Shown here piece after piece: positions 7,526 to 19,400 of a stretch of 64,000 bases of DNA. Positions within the stretch are counted from its first letter, which is position 1; each line of letters opens with the position of its first letter. Both the position numbers and the translations under genes were made by a program. This DNA is from Ciona intestinalis. Lineage: Eukaryota > Chordata > Ascidiacea > Phlebobranchia > Cionidae. The notes beneath the pieces were generated by a model. That model made no database searches, was not told where the DNA came from, and saw only the letters and a list, made by a program, of their open reading frames with translations. The DNA lies in the NCBI RefSeq assembly GCF_000224145.3, contig NW_004190463.2:52790-116789 (forward strand). Reading direction: 5' to 3'.

Positions 7526-10014
7526 CTGAAGTTGGGGTCGTTTTAATGGGCACGTAGGTGGAAATAAATGCGAACACCGAAACAGCGGTCATGATTAAGA
7601 TACCAACAACTGCGACACCAACAGCGAAGATAAATAACCTGTAAGGAACGAAGTGGGTTTGGTGGTAAGGGAAGGTTATAATAAACATTGACACGCTCGC
7701 AAAGCTTTTAATGGGAGAAAGCAAGCAGAATTCCATGCTCTTGTTTCGAGTCTAATTGTTGCAGAGTAATAGGTTAAAACAAATCTAGGTTATTTTGAAT
7801 GAATTCGTTTTTGGGTGTACTGTTTCACACACCTTGTGTCAGCTTACGAGTAACCATGTAGTTACTTTGTGGGTGAATATTTCACGTATTGCTGATAATT
7901 TGGACAACTCATTAGTAATCGGTACACATATGCCTACAGTGGTAGCAGCGACGAGCGTTGTACCCCCTAACCCCTGGGTTAGGGAAGGCGCTTTGCCACG
8001 GCGCGGGAGTTTATTGATGAAGCAGGAGACCACGTGTGTTAAATATCTCCGATATTTTATTCTGAATGAGTAGGTCCTTCTTAAGTTGGCTTATTTAACT
8101 CACTTGTAGTTTTTGGAGCCCACACAGTTATTGAGCCACTTGCAGTGATGATCGTAACCGTCGATGCATTTGTTACATAGACGACAATGTTTCGTGCCAA
8201 CTTTCCTGCGAAGGTTCGTGTTTTATTGAGGTAGAAAGATTTATTATATTTGTATGTCGGAATAAGATGGTTACTGTTTTCATTATTTTTAATCGTCCAA
8301 TTTGGTAGTTAACAATTTTTTCCAGAATTATTTAACCATATCCTTGTGTATCTAAAAGAGCGTTGTTAATTTTTAAAAGCATGATTAAAGGAATATAATA
8401 ATATGTGCTGACAGCATCCATTACATCACTATATACTATAGCTATTAATTAATGCATTTTGCTTTCCTTGTGTCCGCTATGTTGGCATTATTATTTTTAA
8501 TACGTGTGACATGGCTGAACATAGTCCGTATGTTTATATACGAAAGAATTAAAGCAAGATTAAAAGGAATATTATGACGTAACATACAAAACTTACACTT
8601 CGACGTCACAAAGGCAACAAAAGTCGTCCATAATCACGTGGGGGCGCTGCGTACGATCAAATTTGGGGACCGCCCTTGTTTTATCATAAATATGCGGCAG
8701 ACAAACTTCAAGTGCGGGATCTTTATGTGCTCCAAGGAACAAAAGAAATACGAGGACCACCAGGATTAACCCAATCACCTGCAAAGAAGTATAGTAGAGT
8801 GGGGGAGGATGGAACACCTGTTCATTCAATTTTCTCGTGCCATTTAGTAGTAAATAAAAAAAATTCAAAGATTAATAAAGCTGTATCCTCGCGACTCCCA
8901 TAAACCGTTGTTAATTGTTTAAAACACGATCAGGATATTTGCACAGTATGTGCTAAAGATGTCCCATCATCTTCCCCCACCTTACTGTATAACGTACTGT
9001 AACGTTCATATAAAGCTTTTGTGCGGTAAGTAGCCATGTAAACGTGTAAGTGAATGAATGAATGTAACTTACTTTATCCTCGCGTGGCCGAAAAACGACA
9101 GTCGTTATCACACGGGTTTAACACCTCGTGCCAGCTTACGAGTTGCCATGTATGACACTTTGNNNNNNNNNNNNNNNNNNNNNNNNNNNNNNNNNNNNNN
9201 NNNNNNNNNNNNGCCTTGAACCCATTACCTTATGGTTACAGGCAGGCGCGCTAACCACTACGCCACGGCGTCGGACACGCGTGATGAACGAATCATTTGT
9301 TACAATGAATCCGACGTTTACTTTTATAGAAAACTAGTTTTAAAATTCATATTATGCCTTTTAATTAATAATATAGTAAGGAGGGGGAAGGTGGGACACA
9401 TTTTAGTTTAGTTTTCTCTTTCTATTTGGTAGTAAACAAAGAACATTCAATTAATTATAAAACCGTATTCTCACGACTTCCACAGACCGTTGTTAATGGT
9501 TTAAAACACGATCAGGATATTTGGATAATATGTATTAAAGGTGTCCCATCTTCCCCCACCCTACTATATATTATAGTGTCAGTAGCAGAATACAACAATT
9601 CACGCCATTCATATACTTACCACCCCAAGTGCAATAGATATAATATAAGGCAAGGTCAGGTTTTCCACCCCGTAAAATATCACGGTAAAGAAAACTACCA
9701 GAACCCATGACAGAATCTGCAATAAAATAACTTAATGAATCAGGAAATTTCCTGAAAAAATAAACACATTGTTTAAATTTAATAGCAAGGGTTTTAAACA
9801 TACTTTTGAATGCTTGTGTTTGCTTTTTTAAATGAATATCCAACTTAAATTCAATAAAGGTATTAGCTAAAAATAGCTCACATCAAAGTTCTTATTATAA
9901 ACTGACCTGCACTTTATGAAATGGTGTCTGTAGGCCATTTCTACGTGGGATTTGAACCGTGTGAATACTACAGGTAGTAGAAGGGGTAACCTTAGATTTG
10001 GAAGCACGAGTCAT
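7526..10014 (-). CDS. DHHC palmitoyltransferase, ZDHHC1/11-like (3' end not found)
   Basis: Predicted protein S-acyltransferase that attaches palmitate to cysteines of target proteins at internal membranes. Minus-strand exons, all with GT-AG borders and matching phases: 10014-9907 (36 residues from ATG), 9716-9621, 8778-8597, 8205-8104, 7638-7526. The product starts MTRASKSK and has [13 protein letters not shown] before membrane segment 1 ([16 protein letters not shown]). Segment 2 is [15 protein letters not shown], then a DP pair. The cysteine-rich domain is [25 protein letters not shown] and [12 protein letters not shown], with the catalytic DHHC. A third segment follows ([16 protein letters not shown]). 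About 200 residues are accounted for. The fourth segment and the family's TTxE motif are not visible. If the last intron is not spliced, translation stops at 7482 after 14 more residues. A MITE lies against the exon 3 acceptor. The family call is strong; ZDHHC1 versus ZDHHC11 is not resolved. Confidence 0.85.
7805..7985 (-). mobile_element. SINE copy, 5'-truncated head
   Basis: Body of the tRNA-headed SINE (gtgtactgtttcacacacc, cttacgagtaaccatg, actttgtgggtga) in intron 4 of the DHHC gene. The tRNA-like head is largely missing at the right end. Confidence 0.7.
8790..8990 (-). mobile_element. MITE copy 1
   Basis: Ends tatagtagagtggggg and cttcccccac...cttactgta are inverted. The inner part contains ttgtttaaaacacgatcagg, which defines the family. 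It starts about 11 bases upstream (in gene sense) of the exon 3 acceptor of the DHHC gene. Confidence 0.88.
9051..9282 (-). mobile_element. SINE copy, nearly full, split by gap
   Basis: Tail tgaatgaatgaatgtaac on the left. On the right lies the tRNA-like head, which on the minus strand reads TGGCGTAGTGGTTAGCGCGC and carries a B-box-like GGTTCAAGGC. 50 N (9163-9212) replace the middle. This copy best shows the head of the family. Confidence 0.85.
9163..9212. other. Assembly gap
   Basis: 50 N inside a SINE copy, a usual place for assembly breaks. Confidence 0.99.
9372..9569 (-). mobile_element. MITE copy 2
   Basis: tatagtaaggagggggaagg at the left and ttcccccaccctactata at the right, in the second intron of the DHHC gene. 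Confidence 0.9.
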
Positions 10015-10272
10015 ATTTGTAAACAATTTTTAGTCCACTCAACTTGTATTTATAATTAAAAATAAATAACATTTTTCACCATAGGTTTAATTTTGAGCAT
10101 ATTATGACAGAACTGAGTTCATTGTAACAGTTAAGTGACGTCATAATTGTTATGTTTTATGATTATTTTAAACCAATTTCTGTATGTGAGATCTGACCAA
10201 ATACCGCTATAAAATGTGTACATATACAAGCTCAGATCGCGGGATTCAATATTTGTATTCAGTAATAATAAC

Positions 10273-10310
10273 AGGTCCCACCGAGATTTGAACCCGGATT
10301 GCTGAATTAC
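10273..10310 (-). pseudogene. tRNA-Gln fragment outside the array
   Basis: aggtcccaccgagatttg followed by aacccggattgctgaatt matches the 3' half of the array tRNA with a few changes. It sits about 3.4 kb from the array edge and just upstream of the DHHC gene start. Flanking ttcagtaataataac also recalls the array spacer, so it is probably a stray array unit. Confidence 0.7.
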
Positions 10311-11726
10311 CGAAAAAAAATCTTTAATAAACCAACCCCCCTAAGTTATTGGTAGAAAAGGGGTTATAACTAAATTACACACCAGATTACGTTGACTTGG
10401 CACTTTTTCAAACTTAATTTTCAACACGAACGACCGATTTTTTTGTAAAGATATGATCAGCAGCAGGTACGTGTGTGGCAATGGTGGCATAATGGGCATA
10501 GTTTAGTGCTATGTTTATTCGCTTCAATAAAAAGTCAGTACTATACTATTTTTATATTTACATAAAAGAAGCATTTAATACACCGACTTCGTGTTTTTTT
10601 AATTTTCGTGACACTTTTTCTTATAGGAAATTCCACGCATTTTGACTCGCATACTTTTCAGAAGCTGTTTCGTTGTTTAACTTTGGTGGGCGGTAGGCCC
10701 TACCTCACATTTAAGCATTTCAATCAATACACGAATTTCGATTTTTGGTTGGTATCCCCCTTTCAACTTATAGTAATTTAACGAAACGGTACGTGACATT
10801 ATGCAGCCCGTATGCTGTGTACAAACGTGTAAAGTTACCTGTTTGAAATATGAGCCATTTTTACCTACCCATTCAGTATAACACACCATCTTATTGTATG
10901 TACGATTCCTCTGTGACGTCACAGTGTTCGTTTGTGATATCACAGATGCTGACAATAGATTGGAAACTCCCGACGTTCCAGATTCTCCTTTCACGATCGC
11001 CACATTGGATTGTCCACGTCATAATGCGTTAGTTATGGTAAATATTTAACTACCGTCCAAATTGGGCGAAGGATAAATAGGTGACCATTATATAATGGCA
11101 GATTAATCACTAATACAATGGTGCAGGCATATGATCGTGGTTGCCATCGCGTTAACTATAATATTACCAAGTTTCTAAGACTCAGTTCTAAAAATATCCT
11201 TAAGTCTATGAGATGATACGAAACCTTGTATTGGTCTTTATAGACATTTTTGCGCAGGATATTCTGTGTTTCAAGATTTGCTGTAAAAAAAATAATTTAT
11301 TTTTGGCAATACAAAAATACACAGTACCATATTCGGAAATATGCAAAAGTTTTTGAAAAGCTTTAAATAAAATATTTATTACGACTTTATAATATTTGGT
11401 TGTATATCGTTATTTTATATTTTTTTATTTTTAGCGTCGACCTAGAATCCGTGCGCGTTGGTGCAAATTTAAGATTTTGTTCCTTTATCAATTAAATTAA
11501 TTTATCCGTGAAGCCACGTTAAGGAAGAACAATTTAGTTTAAATAATGACGGAGCAAAAATGAGCTGCAAATCGACGGTGGCTTTCGCCTTATGGTTAAA
11601 GTATGAAGAATTTTTTAAAAAAGTAAAAGCGTGGCCGATGACTGTACAAATACCATGGTACTATAGAATGTGTTTCATAATTGCGTAAAATATGTGGTAT
11701 ACGTCGTCTTGTTTTTAAATTCTTTT

Positions 11727-11964
11727 CTACCGGGCGACACTTATTGTTCCTCGTGTTGTGATTGGTGGAGCGGTTTCATCATCATTGTGACGACAACAAT
11801 GCTGAAGTTCAGGTGTGCAGCGGTGCGTGTCGGATAAATCTTCAATCTTTCCTTCAAGTGCTATTTTGTGGAGGGGACTCTTTAACGGTGGAGTAAACCA
11901 TGATTCAGTTAATCCTAAGTAATAATCAACTATCGTGACGTCAGTTGTAAAATATTTCAGGATT
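11727..11964 (-). CDS. Possible terminal exon, unknown protein
   Basis: Minus-strand open stretch with protein-like composition: LTESWFTPPLKSPLHK, then KIEDLSDTHRC, TPELQHCCRHNDDE and a stop. Acceptor-like ttattacttag precedes GATTAACTG. No upstream partner exon was found and I do not recognise the sequence, so it may be chance. Confidence 0.22.
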
Positions 11965-12518
11965 CGGAGCGGCAATGAGAATATTCAGTTTTGCGGAATT
12001 TTCTTGCGAGGTCGTTTCAACTTTCGAAACAAGGTTGGTTTATTATCGAGTTAATAAGTGAGTGAGGATCAAGTCATATTGACTCGATAGGTTTGAATGA
12101 AAATGAAACAAGAATGTTAAAGTGCTAAGCAAACTGTAACCGAGATAAGGGGTCAACAATATAAACAAGTGCATCAAACTCAACATCAATTGTTTTATGA
12201 AACTTTTGTTTTATCTTTAACTTTACATTGAGGCACGGTGGAAAAGTTACGGCGGTGTTTGCAGCTCATGTTTTTATTCAATCTTTTTGGAAAAGTCGAT
12301 TAAACTTTTGACAACTTTAAGTTTATGGCGGAATGCCAAGTACCAGTTGTATGAGTTACAGGATTTATAAAATAAGTTTGATTGAAATTCGATACGAAAG
12401 CGTCGCTTTAACTTTGTAAGTCTAGACGAAGATTATCTAACAGACTTATTGCAGGCCGTAAACGGTAAGAAGGCGTTGCCCGGCGCGGAGGCCCGAAATT
12501 TAGCGAGTACAGGTAGCC

Positions 12519-12678
12519 TATAGTAGGGTGAGGCAAGATGGGACATATTTAGCACATATAATATCCAAATGTCCTGACCGTGTTTTAAACAATTAACAAC
12601 GGCCTAAGGGAGTTGTCAGAATACAGTTATGTATTTTCTTGAATGTTTTTTGTTTATTATTAGATGTGACGAAAAAAA
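12519..12678 (+). mobile_element. MITE copy 3, 3'-truncated
   Basis: tatagtagggtgaggcaaga at the left and the family interior (gtgttttaaacaattaacaa); the right inverted end is missing. It lies just upstream of the first TRP exon. Confidence 0.8.
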
Positions 12679-12938
12679 CATTTTTTAATTCGTTAAATTT
12701 TTCTGGAGTGTTTTTAACTCAAAAAGCATGCAGCCAACGGCAGTTTCTATATTTGTTTGCTATAACTGTTAAGGTAAATTAGCGACTAATTTGCAATCGT
12801 TTATCAATGTTTTACAGATTTGTTTTTATAAAAATATTTCGTTGTGAAAATATCAGTATGGATATCGCACTCCAGACGAGCAAATAAATCACTACAAACA
12901 CCGCGTCAATCGAACCGCTAGGTGGCGAGCGTGTTGGC

Positions 12939-12978
12939 ATGACGACCAAACAAACCAAACGTCCTAGTTCAGTTTCGG
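12939..12978 (+). CDS. Alternative first coding exon of the TRP channel gene
   Basis: ATG followed by TTKQTKRPSSVS in one-letter code and a good donor (G then gtaagt). It ends in phase 1, exactly as the 13467 exon does, so it can join the exon at 13816 in frame. It would give a 975-residue protein starting MTTKQTKRPSSVS. Whether it is used is not shown by the sequence. Confidence 0.45.
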
Positions 12979-13466
12979 GTAAGTCCATTTTCTCAGACGT
13001 CACTCAAATACATTGGTATGTAAGAACGGTTCGAAGCGCGAGTTTAAACTGGCGGCCTGGCCGATGCTTGGCAAATACAGATTAAGTAAATAGACGCAGC
13101 AATTAAAGTTTAGCCACACGAGTATACTAGTTTAGCCAATTAGCTTGCGTAAGTGTAGCGGTTTTAGTTTTATAAAAATATATTCGTATAGTTTTTAAGA
13201 ATATAACTTTGCCTTGTTTTATTTAATAATTAGAAATGTTAACTGTAGCCTAATTAAACACATTGTAATTACATTATATATTAACTTAATTATAATTATA
13301 TATAACTTAATAAACCCTGCTTTTGTTTATATATGCTTTATTCAAACAGTAACACAACCATACAAGCTTGTAGTAATAGTAAACGCATGTAAATATGCAA
13401 GAAATAATCACAATATTGCAGTATTAGTTTGTTTTTATATTTTTTATCATGAATTTTTCGCGTCAT

Positions 13467-16400
13467 ATGAGAAACAGATCTTCATATGAATATGGTAAGT
13501 TTTATGTGTGTCATTACACACAAAGGTACATACATGGTAACTTGTAAGCGGGCACAAGGTGTATGAAACAGAACACCCGTGTTATAACGACTGTCGTTGC
13601 CCCACCATGATAGGATAAATAAGTTTCCTTCATGAATGTGCATAGCGTTTATGTACGTTTAGCACATATGAACCTGTTATCTGTTTGTCCACGATAATAA
13701 GATCATAATAATTCGAACGTTCGCTGTCAATTAAAAACACAAGTAGATATTTGTGCCACAAAATATTTTTAATCAATGTATTAAATATACTTAAATATTT
13801 ATTTATTTCATCCAGATCACAACAATGGCGACCTCCTTGTTCACGATAATGAGGCGTATGAGGGGAGCGACAATTTTCCTTCTCTTGGTGTAAGTTTTTA
13901 GATTTCATCGTGATAAATACAGTGGTCCAGATTGAAAAATATGGCCCAATAAATTCTATGCGCAAAGTTTTTTGGTTTAGGTTAAAATTTTTTTTTTCAC
14001 CAAAAACTGTAAAAAGATTGTATACCAATAAAACACTAATTTTGCTTTAAAAAATTTAGTACGACATTAGTGGCAACCATGAAAATATATGATGTGTTTC
14101 ACAATTCTAGATTGTTGTTATAATGTACTGTTATACTAACCAAATTCCTCATGATCAGAAACTAACTTTTATGAATGTTAATTTCATGTTCTAGCTTGTA
14201 CATTGCATTAATTAAATTCAGGCAAATGGTGGTTTTCCCCAGGGAATTACCCAAGCTCACTTAGCTGGGAAGAAGTGGTCTCATCTGGCGCGAAACAAAA
14301 GGTTTTTAGGTAAATATTTGTTTTCTATGAATTTTGTAATTATTTATGTTTTATTCATAACAGTAGTTATAAATTATAAATGCTTTTTGTAATCCTTAAA
14401 TCTACAATTGGATATTTTGTGGCAGTTCACATACTTTATGCATAAGAGCCCTCAAAGTTAAAATTCTCTGAATCAAAAATTTGCCGAAACTTTTACAAAA
14501 AATTAAATTGAAACAAAATGTTGGGGCTTTGCTTAATTGACCCCTTGACATTAAAAAACGAAAAAATTTTTAAAATGTCGTTTCTATTTGAAGCCCGTTC
14601 TGCATCAGTAAGAGCTGGCACACCAGCAGCAAGCCCACACAATGGACTGGATATGGAGAACATTGCTTTTTGGCCAAATGGTAAGTATTTCATTACTATA
14701 CAGTAAGATATACCTAACTAATAAAAACATTCATGAAAAAGTTGGCTTATCTGATTATGTATTAGTTGCTTACTTGCCTTATTTTTAAAGTTTTTTGTTA
14801 TTTTTACTCGAATGACAAACTTTAAAATATACAACACTAAGTCACTAGGTGATAATAAAAGCGTTGTATTGGATGCATATTATTGGGTTTTTACAAAGTT
14901 TATTTTAAAATCATGTCAAATCCATGAAATGAGCCTCATATCATAATGTCAAAAGGGATACAATATAATCTTACATGTTCAGAAAATTACCCGAATATTT
15001 ATTTCCAGCCACGGACCAAGAACATTTGAACCACAATCTCATTTCATACTTTACGCAACTTGCAAGAAGCAACAATGACAATGATGAGGTAATAATGCTT
15101 GTTTTTAAATTGTGATAACACATTTTTTTGCAGAATAAATAGAAAATAAAATATATGTATATTTTATTTGCTATTAAATTTGTATTTACTCTTGCGTGGC
15201 AGAGCAAAAACAGTTATTATAACATTGGTGTTCTGTTTCATACACCTTATGCCTGCTTACGAGTTACCACATATATAACTTTGTTGATGATCGTTTTATA
15301 TAAGGCTAACAATTAAGACAACCCATTGGTAATCACTGGATTGAAGCAAATTTGAAGTGTCTTCATGGACATCCACAATTGTAGCAACATTGAGCCTTGA
15401 ACCCTCGACCCTCTAGTTATTCTAAACTTTATACCACAGGTGGATTTTGATTATATTGAAGATCTTCTTGAAAAAGGGGCTTCTATTAATTGTAAAGACA
15501 AACATGGGCAAGGAATCTTACATGAGGTAACATTAGTTATTATGACGTCATAAAAAGTGCAAGCAGATCAAACATACAATTAATATGAATGGATTTATGA
15601 CAATATTATTTCTAACAAAAGAAAAATATTTAAAGCTACTTTATAGATTGCATATATTTTCCCAACTTTTTGCTGAAAACATTTATTGTTTTGAAACAAG
15701 TTATACCATAGTTATTTGGAATTAAACCAAAGCTGGACTGCTACAAAACATGTAATTTATAAATTTATATACTTAGTACTAAATACTCAGCTGAAATAAA
15801 ACCAGTCCAACCAATGTTATACAAAATATGTTTTACCAATAAATAGCTTTTATTTAAATAGAATTAAAATTACTTACTAAATAACTACGATATTAAATAT
15901 AATTCTTTTTACTATAAAATTGTGACTTCCACCCACGAAGGCAGCAAGAGCTTGGCACACGGACATTGCATTGTTCTTGTTGGAGAAAGGAGCAAACATT
16001 GATGAAACTGATGTGTAAGATCAATTATTTATTGTTGTTGTGATTATAGGAAAGCTTGACTCTGTATGTGATCTTGTTTGTGATTCAAGAATCTAATTAT
16101 TAAAAAAATGTGACCTGGTACAAATGTGTTGCCGTATTCTGATATTTTTTAAAATATTTGTAAGATGTAAGTTAAAAATAAAAAATAAACAAAAGTTATC
16201 TAGAAAAATCAAAATTATTGAAGAGATATATATTTATGTATATGAATGAATGTAACTTACTTTATCCTCGCGTGGCCGGAAAACGACAGTCGTTATCACA
16301 CGGGTTTAACACCTCGTGCCAGCTTACGAGTTACCATGTATGTTACTTTGTGGGTGATTATTTTATTTTTTTTATATTTTAATACATAATATATAACTTG

Positions 16401-19400
16401 TAAAGTTGTCTCCACCATGTAAGGATAAGTAATGTTACATCCATGTTTTACATATATTATACATTGTGTTGTAGGTTCGGCCGAACCCCACTCCATGTTG
16501 CATCTGCCACAGATTACGCTGAGATGGTTGAACTACTTGTGGATAAAGGGGGTGAGTTGTGGGAAAACCACATTTATGTTGTTTATTTTTGAAAAGGCTT
16601 TTTTATCTTAAAATTTTGTAACCGTCTAAAATAATCTTTTTAGTGTAAGCTGGCTCACTGATGCCTGCCTTGCCTGCCTCTAAATCTAAGATTAAGGCTC
16701 AAGCAAAGCTCAATTCTGCTGCCCTTGTAGGTGTATGTATCCCTACCCCGGCAAGACAGTTAATATTAATAACAATTGATCCAACTTAGTGATTCCATAT
16801 GGGTTGTCAAATTGTTTCATATATATGATAACAATTCCCTAAACATTATGGGGGTAGATATATATTATTATTATAACAGGGTTGTGTCAGGTTACATTAA
16901 GGTGTTTTTCCATGTTGTTTTTATCATCTAATTGTCATTATGTTATTTTTAGCAAACATAGAGCAACGAACGTTCGATGAAAAGCAAACCCCGTTACATT
17001 ACGCTGCAAGGAACGATGCTGACGAATCTCTTCGTTCTCTCATTAAACTTGGTGCCGATATCGAAGCCAAGGATTATAAACTTAGAACTCCACTGTTTGT
17101 GGCTGCGGAACTAGGTAGTTAACTGTGCATAAGACGTATGAGTGGTATAACAATTATAACTTTCAGTTGTCTTTGGGCAAGCAACAAGCTTCAACGTCTG
17201 GTGAGGTCAATGCGGTAGCACCCTGGGTGTTGGGTAATAAGCCAACTCTGGCTTAAGCCCCAGGTCTGATGGCGTGTCTCGATGTAGAACCTCACCCATG
17301 TAAAATAGAATGGGTTTTTGTGGCTTTATATATTTTAGGTGTATAAAACAAAACCTTTGTGTTATAACGCATTTAATAGACCAACCATTAGGATACATGA
17401 GTTATTACAGTGTCAGTGATATTACTTTATGATTTAGATCGAAGCGAGACTGCAAGATATTTAATTGACATAAACGCTGATGCAACTGTGGTAGACGACT
17501 CTGGTCAACTCTGTATGACGCACATGGTTACTAAGATGGGACCCGTGGTAAGATGGTTCCCCTAATAAAGGGATTACATTTCTTTTGATTTTATGTGGAT
17601 ATAGTTTAGATTATTTAAAAAAACAGCAGTACTTACAAAATATTTTATGTATTTTTTTCAGTAAAATGCTAAAAATTAAGTTTCTGTTTTAAAACCAAAA
17701 ATCCCAAATATTTACTTTCGTATATGTTCACAGGCAAAACAAGCACTCGATCAATTCCACAGGAAAGACAGAGCGAACAGGAAACAATATTTTTATCTTA
17801 ATTTACTCGAAACTGGAAGGAAAAATCGTAAAATTTCGAAAAAGAATCAAACAGGTTAGGATGGATGTTTGTGAGCTTGCAGGTGTTTGTAGTCGATCAG
17901 ATGTTTGTATAAGATGGATTGTCTGGTTGTGTAAAAACTAAAACTAGTTGAAACTTGGTCATGTGTTTGAACTCGTTTAATTTCTAGATAATTTTATATA
18001 TTTTATATGTTTTAATTTGTTTATGTTTTAATATATGTTATAGTCTACTTTGTATAAATTACAATTGCATTTGAGGTTCCTCTTATAAGTTATAACAGGT
18101 ACACAAATTTTAACTGATGCTCCAGGTCTTACATAAACCTCTTTTTATAGCCTGCTTTATAAATCTAGTTCTGCTGTAAATTTTAATCCATTTGTGTTTT
18201 AATCTTTACTATTATTATCATAGGGATGAATAATCTTTATATTACACAGATACACCTCGACAAACAACATTGGCCAAGACACCAGTATGTTGAGTATTTA
18301 TCATTGATTGTATTTGTAGTTTAATAACCACTGTACGCTTAAGTTATTGTAGGAGCCTATAGAAAAAAACTTAAGCTTATTTTTAAATGTGATTTAAGTG
18401 TATAAACCATGGGCACCAATCCTGGGGTGGCAGGGTGGGCAGGCCAACCCTAGCATTTTCTACACTACATTAATCAGTAAAGACCACAACCAATATCCCA
18501 TAGTTGTTTCATAGAAATGTGTGTCCAACTTTCCCTATCTCCACTACGTTTTTAATAAGTTTAGCGTTTAGTAATAAAATACTATTTATTTCACACTAAA
18601 TAAGAGCAAGAAATACAATTCGTAGAATAACCAAACTAAACAATATTGTGATTTAACAATTATGTTTATGACATCACAGTTAGAGGTGATTGTTAGCTTC
18701 CGACAATTAGAGCTGATTCAACACCCTGTTATAATGAGGATGATTGATATCAAATGGAATAAATTTGGAAGGTGGGGAATATTTCATGATACATAAGTTG
18801 TGTTCTTTGAATGAGAATTATATAAGTAAATGAAAAAGATGGAAATTAACAATGTCACGCATTAAAAGATTCAATAAATAAAATATATTGCAAACTTATT
18901 GATAAATACCTAAAACAATGCTTGTCAACATTTTAGCAGATTCCAAAAACTAACCGTAAATAATAGTAAAGCTTTGGTGGCCTAGTTTCCAAACTACATT
19001 ACAAACAACAACTTGTAAGATTTTAATATGGTTTAGCTTTTACAATAACAGTCAAAAAAAAACTCTGTGAACCACTTTAGTAGGTGACCAGCCAAATCAA
19101 ATGCTGATCTACTTTATGGGTTAAGCTGTACTGCTTTAGTATATAGTTAAAACAACCCGCAGCCCAAGTTAACCGCCACTTAACCTCAAACGTGCTTTGT
19201 TGTTTGTTCTCCCATTCCTATATATTGACTAAGTTGATAAATCATGGAAGAAATATTTGAAACCAAACATATGTATGCTATATAAATACGGTAGCACACA
19301 TAATAAACATGAGATGTTTATTCTACAGACGAGGGGCTTTCCAAGCTTTGTTCCTTAACCTTCTATACATACTTGTGTGGACAATACTTGGTGTGGCCGT

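Larger units (their letters stand above)
10311..12938. other. Intergenic region between divergent genes
   Basis: Separates the minus-strand DHHC gene from the plus-strand TRP channel gene and should contain both promoters. I see no gene that I can defend. A 108-residue minus ORF (10677-11003) has no recognisable content. Confidence 0.5.

Noticed and set aside
10677-11003. 108-residue minus-strand ORF
   Set aside because: No motif, no splice partner and no fit with the neighbouring genes; length within chance for this much sequence.
12812-13003. Minus-strand ORF with a hydrophobic stretch
   Set aside because: It overlaps the plus-strand alternative first exon of the TRP gene, which has a better donor and a partner exon; the minus frame has neither.
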